Of a DNA stretch of 64,000 bases, positions 34,829 to 44,158 are shown piece by piece. This DNA is from an uncultured Bacteroidia bacterium (lineage in GTDB: Bacteria; Bacteroidota; Bacteroidia; Bacteroidales; F082). The notes below the pieces were generated by a model, which saw nothing but the letters and a program-made list of their open reading frames with translations, was not told where the DNA came from and did not search any database. The DNA lies in the NCBI GenBank assembly GCA_902786745.1, contig CADADR010000006.1, positions 1 to 64,000 of the forward strand, given 5' to 3'. Every line of letters starts with the position of its first letter. The first letter of the stretch is position 1. The translations under genes were made by a program, and so were the position numbers.

Positions 34829-36184
34829 TTATTTTTGATTTCTAGCTTTGATGATGGCGCCCGTCTTGGCCTTGCCGTAACGGATGTAGTCGAGCAACGG
34901 GATGTTGGCGGGGCAGGTGAACTCGCAGGAACCGCATTCGATGCAGTCCATGATGTGGTTCTTCTCCGTCTCGTCGAAGTCGTTCTGCTTGGCCACTTTG
35001 TGGAGCAGGAAGGGCTGCAGGCCCATGGGACAGGCCTTGGCACAACGGCCGCAGCGGATGCAGTTGGTCTGACGACGGTCTTGCGCTTCCTTGAGGGTCA
35101 TCAGCAGGATGCCCGACGTGCCTTTGATGCACGGGAAGTTGGTGACCGACACCGACTTGCCCATCATGGGACCGCCGTTGATGACGTCGGTGATGTCCTC
35201 TGGCAGACCGCCAGCGGCCTCGATGAGAAGGTCGGCAGGGGTGCCGAAACGCACGCGGAAGTTGCCGGGGTTCTTGACCGACTTACCCGTGACGGTGACG
35301 ATACGCTCAATCAAAGGCTTGTTCTTCTGCACGGCTTCGTAGACGGCGTAGGTCGAGGCCACGTTGACCACGACACAACCCGTCTCGATGGGCAGCTTGC
35401 CCGAAGGCACCTCGCGACCCGTGATGGCCTTGATGATCTGTTTTTCACCGCCTTGTGGGTATTTGGTCTTCAGAGGCTGCACCTCGATGCCAGCGTATAA
35501 GTCCTTGTGCTCGTTGATGGTCTTGTCCAACAGCTCGATGGCTTTCATCTTGTTCTGTTCGATGCCGATGATGCCCTTGTCGGTGTTGACGGCCTTCATC
35601 AGGATCTTGACGCCCATGAGGAACTCTTGGGTCTTCTCAAGAAGCAGACGGTAGTCGCAAGTCAGGTAAGGCTCGCATTCGGCTGCGTTGATGATGATGT
35701 ATTCGGCTTTCTTGCCTTCGGGGACCATCAGCTTGACGTGGGTGGGGAAGGTGGCACCGCCCATACCGACGATACCGCATTCTTTCACCTTGTCGATGAT
35801 TTGTTTGGAGTCGAGTTTGATATCGGTAAGCAGCTCGTCAGTGACGAGGATGCCTTCTGCCCATTCGTCTTGCTCTTCACGGTCGATGAAGACGGCGGGT
35901 TTGTAGTAGCCTGTGTGGTCCATCACCACGTCGACTTTGGCGACGGTGCCGGTGGCGGGCGAGTGGACGTTGGCCGAGACGAAACCCTTAGCCGTGCCGA
36001 TGAGTTGACCCGTCAGCACGCGGTCGCCTTTGTTGACGATGCATTCAGCCGGTGCGCCGAGGCATTGTCCCAACGGGACGATGATTTGCTTGGGCATCGG
36101 GAAGTCTTGTATGGGTTTGTCGGCCGAAAGCTTGTTCTCTTCCGGATGGACGCCACCCTTTTTGAAAGTCTTTATCGGGTTCAT
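34829..36184 (-). CDS. rnfC: Rnf complex NADH-side subunit RnfC
   Basis: 451 residues. Soluble subunit that exchanges electrons with NAD+. Order: a KGGVHP start with a barrel-sandwich region (about 30-85), the NADH/FMN-binding region (GIVGMGGATFPTHVK, 137-151), a SLBB-type region, then two 4Fe-4S motifs, CIRCGRCAKACP (Cys375/378/381/385) and CIECGSCEFTCP (Cys414/417/420/424). Standard length without the long Ala-rich tail of enterobacterial RsxC. The start overlaps the rnfB stop by four bases. Confidence 0.96.
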   Translation of the reverse strand: MNPIKTFKKGGVHPEENKLSADKPIQDFPMPKQIIVPLGQCLGAPAECIVNKGDRVLTGQLIGTAKGFVSANVHSPATGTVAKVDVVMDHTGYYKPAVFIDREEQDEWAEGILVTDELLTDIKLDSKQIIDKVKECGIVGMGGATFPTHVKLMVPEGKKAEYIIINAAECEPYLTCDYRLLLEKTQEFLMGVKILMKAVNTDKGIIGIEQNKMKAIELLDKTINEHKDLYAGIEVQPLKTKYPQGGEKQIIKAITGREVPSGKLPIETGCVVVNVASTYAVYEAVQKNKPLIERIVTVTGKSVKNPGNFRVRFGTPADLLIEAAGGLPEDITDVINGGPMMGKSVSVTNFPCIKGTSGILLMTLKEAQDRRQTNCIRCGRCAKACPMGLQPFLLHKVAKQNDFDETEKNHIMDCIECGSCEFTCPANIPLLDYIRYGKAKTGAIIKARNQK

Positions 36185-37119
36185 GCTGTGACGGTGTTTT
36201 CGGGTTTGACTTCAGTTTTCACTTCCACAGGCTGTGCTTGGTGCTCGATCTTGACGGCAGGCTCGGCGCCTTCCAGGGCCTTGGGTTCAGGCTTGGGGGC
36301 GGGGAAGTTGACGGCATGGATGGTGCCACGCGGACACACCTTGGCGCACTTGCCGCAGGCCTTACACTTGGCCGGGTCGATGTAGGCGAGGTTGCCGCGC
36401 ATCTCGATGGCCTCGAAGGGGCATTCCTTCAAGCACTTCTGGCAGCCGATGCAACCCACCGCGCAGTTCTTGATGACCAAGGCACCCTTGTCGGTGTTGG
36501 AGCAGCACACGTAGACGCGGCGGTCTTTCTTGCCACGCGGACGGATCTCGATGATGCCACGCGGGCAGGTGCGGGCGCAGACGCCGCAACCCACGCACTT
36601 GTCGGGGTCGACAACGGGCAGGCCCGTCTCCTCATCGATGTGCAGCGCGTCGAAGTTACACTTCTTCACGCAGTCGCCCAGTCCGAGGCAGCCTTTCGAG
36701 CAGCCGCCTTCGCCGGCATAAAGGGTGGTGGCGAAAGCGCAGATGTCAGCGCCTTCATAATGCACCTTGGCGGGTGAGTTCTGGCAGCTGCCGTTGCAGC
36801 GCACCACGGCGATCTTAGGCTCGAAGGTGCCAGCGGTCAGTCCCAGGACGGCGGCCACCTTGCCCATGTCGGTGCCAGGACAGGCCAGACCGTCGATGTT
36901 GCCTTTCTCGGCGGCTTGCTTCACGCAAGCCTCGGCCAAGGCACGGCAGCCTGCAAAGCCGCAGCCACCGCAGTTGGCGCCGGGCAGACAAGCTTCCGCT
37001 TCATCAATCAAAGGGTTCTCTTCCACCTTGAACCTCTGTGCAACGAAGTACAGAACCACGGCAAGGATGCCGCCCAGGATTCCGAGAACCGCTAAGGAAA
37101 TTAGTAAAGTATTACTCAT
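36181..37119 (-). CDS. rnfB: Rnf complex ferredoxin-type subunit RnfB
   Basis: 312 residues. One N-terminal helix (about 5-28), then the CGGCGFAGC 4Fe-4S domain and several ferredoxin-type motifs (CVGCGVCARTCP, CIGCQKCLKECP, CKACGKCAKVCP). It receives electrons from ferredoxin. The C-terminal 40 residues are low-complexity (PKPEPK...VEVKTEVKPE). First gene of the rnf operon, with a well-formed promoter 41-71 bases upstream. Confidence 0.96.
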   Translation of the reverse strand: MSNTLLISLAVLGILGGILAVVLYFVAQRFKVEENPLIDEAEACLPGANCGGCGFAGCRALAEACVKQAAEKGNIDGLACPGTDMGKVAAVLGLTAGTFEPKIAVVRCNGSCQNSPAKVHYEGADICAFATTLYAGEGGCSKGCLGLGDCVKKCNFDALHIDEETGLPVVDPDKCVGCGVCARTCPRGIIEIRPRGKKDRRVYVCCSNTDKGALVIKNCAVGCIGCQKCLKECPFEAIEMRGNLAYIDPAKCKACGKCAKVCPRGTIHAVNFPAPKPEPKALEGAEPAVKIEHQAQPVEVKTEVKPENTVTA

Positions 37120-37159
37120 CTGTATAGAATTTTGAGTTTGTTTTCGTCAAAACAACCTG

Positions 37160-37190
37160 CAAAAATACGGAAACTCCTTTTTTTGACAAA
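37160..37190 (-). promoter_or_regulatory. rnf operon promoter
   Basis: Minus-strand TTTG (37187-37190), 19-base spacer, TATTTTTG (37160-37167): an excellent match to the Bacteroidetes sigma consensus. The A/T-rich leader to the rnfB ATG is about 35 bases. Confidence 0.8.
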
Positions 37191-37206
37191 AGTTTTTTTC
37201 CGTTTT

Positions 37207-37623
37207 TTATTCAATGGTATATTCGAACCGTTTCTTGAGTTTGTCGCGTTGCAGGTAGAGCACAATATAATAAGGTATCAGCGCGATGAAGCTGATGAGG
37301 GCCGACAGACCTTCGCTCAAGCCCAGACCGAGGCAGACAAAGAGCACGGCCAGCAGCAGGATGACAGGAAGGAGATAGGCCAAGACGGCGGCCTTGTTGC
37401 CTTGCCCGATGCCCATTCTGACGTTGACTTTTTGGTTGAGGGCGAAGTCTTTGTCCTTGGGTCGTGGCACGGTGAGGATCTTCTCCGCTTGCTCGCCCAT
37501 GCCGCAGGCACTCTTGGCGTGGCAGGCAGCGCAGGCGCTTTGTGCCAGTATCTTGATTTCCAGTTCTTCGTCGGTGATCTTGGTCACGATACCCTCGTGT
37601 GAGATGGTTTCTTGCGTATTCAT
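37207..37623 (-). CDS. rseC: RseC/SoxR-reducing-system family protein
   Basis: 138 residues. An N-terminal cytoplasmic part has Cys residues 31, 34 and 40 (CAACHAKSACG). Two membrane helices follow (about 77-95 and 102-122), then a basic tail. RseC-family proteins accompany Rnf/Rsx clusters; in enterobacteria RseC works with Rsx to keep SoxR reduced, while in Bacteroidetes it is taken as an Rnf accessory or Fe-S maturation factor. It lies directly upstream of rnfB on the same strand but has its own promoter box. Confidence 0.9.
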   Translation of the reverse strand: MNTQETISHEGIVTKITDEELEIKILAQSACAACHAKSACGMGEQAEKILTVPRPKDKDFALNQKVNVRMGIGQGNKAAVLAYLLPVILLLAVLFVCLGLGLSEGLSALISFIALIPYYIVLYLQRDKLKKRFEYTIE

Positions 37624-37627
37624 GCCG

Positions 37628-37659
37628 CAAAATTACGATTTTTGTGGGCTTGTTGCAAT
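37628..37659 (-). promoter_or_regulatory. rseC promoter
   Basis: Minus-strand ATTG (37656-37659), 20-base spacer, TAATTTTG (37628-37635). The -7 box ends only four bases before the rseC ATG, so the transcript would be leaderless or nearly so if this start codon is right. Confidence 0.65.
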
Positions 37660-37667
37660 AAAACCAC

Positions 37668-37675
37668 TATTTTTG
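37668..37675 (+). promoter_or_regulatory. -7 box of the YihY/flippase operon
   Basis: TATTTTTG, 21 bases before the ATG at 37697. It is divergent from the rseC promoter, and the two -7 boxes are 32 bases apart. No clear -33 at the standard distance. Confidence 0.55.
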
Positions 37676-37696
37676 CAAGTTAATTCACTAAGAATT

Positions 37697-38989
37697 ATGG
37701 CAGAAAAAGAAAAGAAAGACGGTAAACTGAAGCTGTGGATCAACGCGAAGATTGACGCAGCCAAGGCTTGGTACAACCGCGACGACAACTATTTGCGTAG
37801 GGTGCGTTTCCCTGGCACCAAATTGCCGTTCCTGGATGTCGTGCGCGACTTCATCAAGCTATTCACCAAGGGCCGTACCATCGACCGTGCCGCTGGCGTG
37901 GCGTTCAATTTCTTCGTGGCGCTCTTCCCGTTGATCCTGTTTTTCTTCACGCTGATTCCTTATATCCCCATCCCGCATCTCTACGAGCGTGTGATGATGC
38001 TCATCAACGACTTCCTCATCCCTTCGGGCACGCTCGACTTCGTGACGGAGACCATCGATGGCATCATGAACCAGCCCCACGACGGCTTGCTGTCGATAAG
38101 TATTATCTTGTGTATCGTGTTCGGGTCGAGTGGCGTGGTGGCTTTCTTCAACGGCTTCCGTAATGTCTATGCCAATTATCTCCGTAGCAAGAAATTGAAC
38201 CTTCGCGACTGGCTTGAGCAGCGCCTCTTTGCTATCGTCATGTTGGTGATCATCGGTGCACTGATGGTCGTTTCCGTCCTCTTGATATCTTTGGGTGGTA
38301 TGGCTTTGAAGTATCTGGTGACTCACGAGATCATCCAAGGAGGTACCTTTACCTTCTTCCTCTTCAGTGTGTTGCGTTGGGTGATTGGTATCTTTGCCCT
38401 CTGTTTTGGTATCGCCTTGCTGTATTATTTTGGCAATGTAAAATTCAAAGAGCATTATCGGGTGGAACTGAAACACCCCAGACGCAAAGGCAAGAAGTAT
38501 CGTGAGTTCGTCATCTTCAGTCCGGGCACCATCCTTGCCACCACCTTATTTGTTTTGGGCACCGTGGCTTTCAATACCTATATCTCCAACTTCTCGCGCT
38601 ACAACGCCCTCTATGGCTCCATTGGTACCCTTATCATCCTTTTGCTATGGATATGGGTGGTGGCTATCTTGATCTTGGCTGGCAACGATTTGAACTCGGG
38701 TATCCGTAAGCGTACGATGCAACTGAGTGAGACCGAGATCCAGACCCGGCGCAAGGAGATCGTCATCGAAGACCTGAGGAAGCACATCCAGACCTATCAG
38801 GCCGCCAATGAATATCGCGAAAGCCGCATCAACGAGTTGAAAAAGAGAATCGAGGAGCAGAACACCTTGATTCAAAACCTTGAGGAACAGAACAAGGATT
38901 ACGAGTTGATCATCAGCGCTTACGAGGATTATGTGGAATATGAGCGCAAGAGCACGGATGAAGAATACTTGAAGGTGGAAGGGGAATAA
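37697..38989 (+). CDS. YihY/virulence factor BrkB family membrane protein
   Basis: 430 residues. The start at 37697 (MAEKEKKDGKLKLW) sits just downstream of a -7 box. An upstream reading-frame extension to 37394 is antisense to rseC and rejected. The YihY/UPF0761 region spans about 55-335 with six membrane helices (DRAAGVAFNFFVALFPLILFFFTLIP, FGSSGVVAFFNGFRNVY, LYGSIGTLIILLLWIW). The C-terminal 85 residues form a charged coiled coil (INELKKRIEEQNTLIQNLEEQN), which is not part of the core family. The molecular role of the family is unclear. Three bases upstream of the flippase gene. Confidence 0.85.
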   Translation: MAEKEKKDGKLKLWINAKIDAAKAWYNRDDNYLRRVRFPGTKLPFLDVVRDFIKLFTKGRTIDRAAGVAFNFFVALFPLILFFFTLIPYIPIPHLYERVMMLINDFLIPSGTLDFVTETIDGIMNQPHDGLLSISIILCIVFGSSGVVAFFNGFRNVYANYLRSKKLNLRDWLEQRLFAIVMLVIIGALMVVSVLLISLGGMALKYLVTHEIIQGGTFTFFLFSVLRWVIGIFALCFGIALLYYFGNVKFKEHYRVELKHPRRKGKKYREFVIFSPGTILATTLFVLGTVAFNTYISNFSRYNALYGSIGTLIILLLWIWVVAILILAGNDLNSGIRKRTMQLSETEIQTRRKEIVIEDLRKHIQTYQAANEYRESRINELKKRIEEQNTLIQNLEEQNKDYELIISAYEDYVEYERKSTDEEYLKVEGE

Positions 38990-38992
38990 GGC

Positions 38993-40531
38993 ATGGGCAT
39001 CGTGGCACGACAGAGCATCAAGGGCACCATAGCCACCTATATCGGGGTGGTCGTGGGCATCGTCACGACCTTTTTCATCCAAACCAAAGCCCTTCAGCCT
39101 GAGCAGATTGGCCTCATTGACATCTTGCTGCAATGCTCGTTGCTCTTCGGCGGCTTGGCACAACTCGGTACCAACTCGTCGGCGATGCGTTACTATCCTT
39201 TCTTCAAGGATGAGGAACACCGCGACCATGGCTTCTTCGGCTGGACGTTACTTGTCCCGCTCATCGGGTTCATGTTCTTCCTGTTGGCGTTTTTCTTGTT
39301 CAAAGGCCCCATTGTGCATTTCTTCACGAAGGATGCTGAAGTGGGTGCCGATCTCTTTGCCAAATACGTCAACTTCGTCATTCCCTTGGCGTTCTTTATG
39401 CTATATATCTCTGTCTTTGAGACAAATAGCAATCTTCTTCTGCGTATCGTGCTGCCCAAGTTCATCCGTGAGGTGGGCTTGCGAGTAGCTACCTTGGTGG
39501 TCTATCTGCTGTACTTCTACAAAGTCATTGATTTTGATGGCGTTATCGTAGCATTTTGCGTGTTCTATGGCCTCGCCACTTTGATCAACATCATCTATCT
39601 GCTTTCGTTGAAGCGTGTGTCGTTCAAGATCGAATGGAACTACATCAAGCCGGAGCTGAAACGCGACTTCCTGTTTTACACCTTATTCATGATTACCGCG
39701 GCATTGGCAGGCAATGTCATTCCGATGTTGAGTAAGTTCTTCGTGGCAGGTAAGACGGGTTTCCATCTGGCCGGTGTGTTCACCATTGCCACCAATATCG
39801 CGGCGTTGGTCGAGATGCCCTACCGTTCGTTGGGTGCCATCTCGAGGCCGCATATCTCTGAGGCCATGGCCAAACAGGATGTGAAGCAAGCCGATTTCTT
39901 GTGTAAGACCGTGGCATTGCATCAGTTTATAGCCGGAACCTTTGTGTTTTTCCTTATTTGGATCAACATTGACTATATCTTCGATTTGCTGCCTAATGGC
40001 GACATCTACCGTTTGGGCAAATGGGCGGTGCTCATCTTGTCGTTGAGCCGTCTCGTTTATTCAACCCTTGGCGTGACTACCACCGCTTTGAGCTATTCGA
40101 AGTATTACTATTATTCGTTGGCGTTCACCATCTTGTTGGCGGGCATGTCAGTAGGCCTAAATGCATGGTGGGTGCCCAAGTGGGACATCAACGGCGGCGC
40201 TTTGGCTCAAGTGGTGTCGTATCTCGTCTATTTCATCTTGCTGCTTGCTTTCATCAAGTGGAAGATCGGGGTGAATCCGCTGTCGGTGAAACTGATCCCC
40301 GTTGCGGTTGTGGTGTTGGTCATGTTTGGCCTCAACTGGCTGTGGACCCTTATGCTGACGCCCTGGTTTGAAGGCTTGTTTGCCAAGCCTGTTTTCGGCT
40401 TGGGCATCAATGCGGTGCTGAAGTCGGTCCTTTTCCTCGTCTTGGGTCTTGTCGCACTCTACAAATTGAAGGTCTCTCAATCGGTGAATGACCTGATTGA
40501 CAAAGCCATGAAGATCATAGGATGGAAATAA
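38993..40531 (+). CDS. polysaccharide flippase-like membrane protein (MOP superfamily)
   Basis: 512 residues with about 14 hydrophobic helices throughout, in the pattern of Wzx/RfbX O-antigen or capsule flippases (start RQSIKGTIATYIGVVVGIVTTFFIQTKAL, then GLAQLGTNSSAMRYYP). It would move lipid-linked oligosaccharide across the inner membrane. Nearly joined to the YihY gene upstream and convergent with the 40538 gene, with six bases between the stops. It may work with the glycosyltransferase operon at 46820-53037 (inference). Confidence 0.88.
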   Translation: MGIVARQSIKGTIATYIGVVVGIVTTFFIQTKALQPEQIGLIDILLQCSLLFGGLAQLGTNSSAMRYYPFFKDEEHRDHGFFGWTLLVPLIGFMFFLLAFFLFKGPIVHFFTKDAEVGADLFAKYVNFVIPLAFFMLYISVFETNSNLLLRIVLPKFIREVGLRVATLVVYLLYFYKVIDFDGVIVAFCVFYGLATLINIIYLLSLKRVSFKIEWNYIKPELKRDFLFYTLFMITAALAGNVIPMLSKFFVAGKTGFHLAGVFTIATNIAALVEMPYRSLGAISRPHISEAMAKQDVKQADFLCKTVALHQFIAGTFVFFLIWINIDYIFDLLPNGDIYRLGKWAVLILSLSRLVYSTLGVTTTALSYSKYYYYSLAFTILLAGMSVGLNAWWVPKWDINGGALAQVVSYLVYFILLLAFIKWKIGVNPLSVKLIPVAVVVLVMFGLNWLWTLMLTPWFEGLFAKPVFGLGINAVLKSVLFLVLGLVALYKLKVSQSVNDLIDKAMKIIGWK

Positions 40532-40537
40532 TTGATA

Positions 40538-43500
40538 TTACCAATCCCAGTCGAATATCCCAAAGCTTGATGGCGTGCTCTTGATGACTTTTTTCGTGAC
40601 TTTATGGTATCGGTTGATGGCGGAGACCATATATATCCCTGCGGCCTTGCCTGCCAAGGAATAGGGCACGAGGGTGCCGTGAATATCTGCATCAACACTG
40701 AAACGGCCGATGAGTTGCCCTAGATAGTCGTAAATGACTACGATAGCCTCGCCCTCCATTCCATAAAGCACAATGTTGAACTCACCTTGGGTGGGGTTGG
40801 GGTAAATGACGATGTCGGGGCGGGCGTCGTGGTTGATGAAGAGGGTGCGCTCCACAGAACCGCATGCGGTATAGACCCTTACTTTCAATGTCGCAGTGCC
40901 AGGTGAAGTGATGTTGACTATGCATTCAGGCGAGTCAGGCGAGAATTGAATGGTCCAAGGCCCGTCAATGCTCCATTCGTAGCCAAAGCAACCTTCGACA
41001 GGGGCGATGCTATAGGTGTATTGTCCGTTGGTTTGGTAATAGATGAGGCTTTCGCCATGAATGGGGCTGACGTAAGAAGAGGCTCCGAGGGTCAGGTCGA
41101 GGATGACGATGCTGTCGCAACCTTGTGCCGAGATGAAGGTCTGCTCATAAAGGCCGCTCTCTGTGTAGGTCGTCCCATTCCAAGTGTAGCTGTCGCAAGC
41201 GGCTTTGTACAGATAGTTGTGAATGGTGTCGCCTAAGTGAACATGGATGTTCAGCAAGGTGTCGCAGCCCAAGGGGTTTTCAATCAGGTATTCATAGTCG
41301 CCACTTTCCGTATAGGTTACACCATGGTAAGTGTAGGTTTGGCAACCTTCGCCATAGTGCTCGATCTCTACCATGCCACCAGGGTTGTAAGGCTCACCAG
41401 TTGGAGTGATATAGCCGGCTTGTTGCAAGAAGTTGTTGTAGGGTCGTCGAAGGGTGCCGTCTGACCCTGTGAAAACTGTCGCCTTGTCGAAACAATAGGT
41501 TGGGATGGTGAGGTCTTCGTTGACGTTGGTGACGTGGTACATGTATTGGTTCCACACAGGTCTGGCTGGTGCCCAGTTGCCGGGATTACCGAACATGTGG
41601 AGCCCGCCAACGCCAGGGAGGTAGGCATATTGGTCAAGCATACCTGAGACAACGATTTCGGCTGACCCATCGCCATTGACATCGGCAACGATTGGGTATT
41701 CACAGCCTGTTCCAGCTGCCATCATTCGAGTGTAGATGTTGTAAGGCCTGATGGTGTCGTTACCGGTGATGTGGCTCTTCCCGCTACCGTTGATGATGCG
41801 AAGGTTCTCGCTGTCGCGATAGACGAGTTCCATGATGTCATCCTGGTTGAAGTCAAACAGTGTGATGCCTGTTTGTCCTGATAAGTCGTCGTGCTGGTGT
41901 TGCCAGACGGTAGTCAGCCCGGTTGGTGTCGTGTATCGCCAACAATAGATATACATGGGTTGCCATGACTCTTGCTTTTCAAGAAAGACGATTTCGGGAT
42001 GCGGGTCGTCGTCGATATTGCCGATGAGGGGATAACCGGTGCAAAGGCATGGGACGGTCTTCTGGAAAATGATTTGTCCGTTAGAAGGCTTATAGGCATA
42101 GAAATAGACCGTGCCCATGGTGTGGTCATCGGTGTTGTTGCGAGTGACAAGCACTTCGCATTCGCCGTCGAGGTCGAAGTCGGCTAGGCTGACATGTCCG
42201 TCGGGAGTGTAGCCTGACGGTGGCGTGATGGTTTTGTTAACCGTGATGGCGTTGAGTGCGGGATTGGTGCGGCTGGTGATGTTTACGTCGTAGATGGTGT
42301 TGCCGCAAATCAGCTCTTGCGTTGCGTCGCCCAGCACGTCAGCGGCTAACGACATGGCATAATAGCAGCGGTGGCTGTTGACTACACCAGGTGCCGAGCC
42401 TCTGTAACTCTCTCCTTTGTTTCCGTCTGCAGGACCAGAGCAGAGCCATTTCAGCGTGGCGGCATCAAAGATATCGCTACCGGCGTATACTTCTGGGAAG
42501 CCGTCGCCGTTGAAATCGGCGAATGAGACCATACCTTCGCAGGAAGTGGCGCGGTCCGACACGTTGAGTAGGGTGCCGTCGATGGCGTATGAACGGATCT
42601 TTCTGTCGTAACTGTGGACAAAGATGGCACCTTGCTGCGAACCGTTGGGCAGGGGGTACCTACAGAGGGCATAATTGCCCGTGGTGTTGTAGATGGAGTC
42701 TTGGATGTTGAACCTGTATTGTAGTGAGAGGTCAACGCCACTGTAAACGTCCAAGGTGTTGGTGCGGTAGTTGTTGCCATTGAAGTGCGATATCAGGATG
42801 TCGACGATTCCGTTGCTGTCGATGTCGCCAGCCATCACCGGGGCGTAAGAAGCCACCACCTCTGGTGTGGAATGAATTAGCTTTACGTCCCAAGCCATGC
42901 CTTCCATAGGATGGTTGCAGTCGCTCTCAAGGATGTTGTCGGGGAGTCCGGGGACAGGAACGGGATCCTCAAAGATGATGTTTCTGACCGCGCGGACACG
43001 GAATGGGTTCGATTTTAAGGCGAGTACGCAGTGACCGGCACGGACGTTGGCCGTCGGAGCGCAACTTAAACCGAAAGCTTGAGAGTCGTTGGCCTCGGAG
43101 CTTGACCAATAATAATCTTCCGCTAAGGTGGTGCCATACGTCTGCAACTTGTCCTCGATGAAGGCCAGAGAACCAAAGAGTTTCAATAGCTGTCCAGCAG
43201 TGGGCAGATACCAGCCGTGTTGATAGTCGACTGCATTGGCGGCTGTGGCCAACCCGTTTTGGTGGTTTCTGATGCTTCCCGTATTGGCAAAACCGTTGGT
43301 TTCGTCGAGCAAGGCGCCGAAAGGCTGGTCGCAGGTTTGGTTGTTCAATCCAGGCACATCGGTGTTGTTGCCCCAAGATATGGCGCTTGCTGCATCGTTC
43401 AAGGCCACCATCCAGCCGTCGGTTTGGTCAGGACTGACGTAGAAAAGGATGCCACGACTGCCATCGTTGTTGGTGATGAGGTCTCCAATATGGTAAGTAG

Positions 43501-44158
43501 GGTGAACGGGTTGTTGTATGGTGAAATCCCTGATTTGTCGGACAGCGATGCCAGTGGGGGGATAGTTGTTGCTATTGTCTTTTAGATAATCACCTGTGCT
43601 ACCTCCCGAGTTCATGTCGTAGGCATGATAGGGAGAGTGTTCGGTCGACGACCACCAATAGAAGTTGTATTGATAGTGTATGGCTGTTCCGCCTACGACT
43701 TGCAGCGAGGTGTTGATTTCAGGAGCACACGAGTAGAGGTATCGCAACTGCCCTGCGCTGGGAAGATACCATCCGTTGTCATAGTCAACGGCCCATGCTG
43801 CAGGAAAAATGGAGCTGTTGCCTTCGGCGCGGATGATACCTGTGTTGGTGTGACCGTCCAAATCATGCATGGCATTGCGGGCGTTGCTGATGTTAGGTAG
43901 ATTAGCAATATCGTATTCGTAGTATCTACACCATTTAATGGAAGAGCTTTGGTTGTTGAGCGCGACGGCCCAGCCGTGAGTGTCGGTGTTGTCGATGTAA
44001 AACACGATGCCTTCAGCTGTCTTCCCCGATGAAGGGAACGCTTCGTGGCTTAAAATGCTGCCATCGGTGCAGAGGATGTCACCGATGCTGACTTGGCTGA
44101 TGAGGCATGTCGGCAACAACAGGATGAAGAGGACGATGGTGATGATTCTGTTTTTCAT
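40538..44158 (-). CDS. FG-GAP propeller surface protein with DUF1566-like repeats, T9SS cargo (1206 aa)
   Basis: Signal peptide 1-21. Two DUF1566-like repeats at about 24-212 and 222-396. Each carries DY(D/Q)xGWYLP(S/T)AGQL, a (Y)WSSxE block and a VRxIR/VRAVRN end. Then a propeller of FG-GAP/VCBS type (about 405-870) with calcium-loop motifs (DIDSNGIVD, DFNGDGFPE, DFDLDGECE, DVNGDGSAE), GCDTL and GCDSIV repeats, an Ig-like region, and a T9SS sorting domain (about 1125-1206, IYPNPTQG). Probable surface glycan- or protein-binding protein. The propeller is very similar to that of the upstream gene, with which it overlaps by four bases. Confidence 0.85.
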   Translation of the reverse strand: MKNRIITIVLFILLLPTCLISQVSIGDILCTDGSILSHEAFPSSGKTAEGIVFYIDNTDTHGWAVALNNQSSSIKWCRYYEYDIANLPNISNARNAMHDLDGHTNTGIIRAEGNSSIFPAAWAVDYDNGWYLPSAGQLRYLYSCAPEINTSLQVVGGTAIHYQYNFYWWSSTEHSPYHAYDMNSGGSTGDYLKDNSNNYPPTGIAVRQIRDFTIQQPVHPTYHIGDLITNNDGSRGILFYVSPDQTDGWMVALNDAASAISWGNNTDVPGLNNQTCDQPFGALLDETNGFANTGSIRNHQNGLATAANAVDYQHGWYLPTAGQLLKLFGSLAFIEDKLQTYGTTLAEDYYWSSSEANDSQAFGLSCAPTANVRAGHCVLALKSNPFRVRAVRNIIFEDPVPVPGLPDNILESDCNHPMEGMAWDVKLIHSTPEVVASYAPVMAGDIDSNGIVDILISHFNGNNYRTNTLDVYSGVDLSLQYRFNIQDSIYNTTGNYALCRYPLPNGSQQGAIFVHSYDRKIRSYAIDGTLLNVSDRATSCEGMVSFADFNGDGFPEVYAGSDIFDAATLKWLCSGPADGNKGESYRGSAPGVVNSHRCYYAMSLAADVLGDATQELICGNTIYDVNITSRTNPALNAITVNKTITPPSGYTPDGHVSLADFDLDGECEVLVTRNNTDDHTMGTVYFYAYKPSNGQIIFQKTVPCLCTGYPLIGNIDDDPHPEIVFLEKQESWQPMYIYCWRYTTPTGLTTVWQHQHDDLSGQTGITLFDFNQDDIMELVYRDSENLRIINGSGKSHITGNDTIRPYNIYTRMMAAGTGCEYPIVADVNGDGSAEIVVSGMLDQYAYLPGVGGLHMFGNPGNWAPARPVWNQYMYHVTNVNEDLTIPTYCFDKATVFTGSDGTLRRPYNNFLQQAGYITPTGEPYNPGGMVEIEHYGEGCQTYTYHGVTYTESGDYEYLIENPLGCDTLLNIHVHLGDTIHNYLYKAACDSYTWNGTTYTESGLYEQTFISAQGCDSIVILDLTLGASSYVSPIHGESLIYYQTNGQYTYSIAPVEGCFGYEWSIDGPWTIQFSPDSPECIVNITSPGTATLKVRVYTACGSVERTLFINHDARPDIVIYPNPTQGEFNIVLYGMEGEAIVVIYDYLGQLIGRFSVDADIHGTLVPYSLAGKAAGIYMVSAINRYHKVTKKVIKSTPSSFGIFDWDW

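Noticed and set aside
34829..36184. RnfC considered as an NQR-type (NqrA) subunit
   Set aside because: Two CxxCxxCxxxCP motifs and the rnfB gene with ferredoxin domains identify Rnf, not Na+-NQR.
37394..37696. N-terminal extension of the YihY-type protein
   Set aside because: The extension is antisense to rseC and crosses the promoter region; the ATG at 37697 fits the family start.
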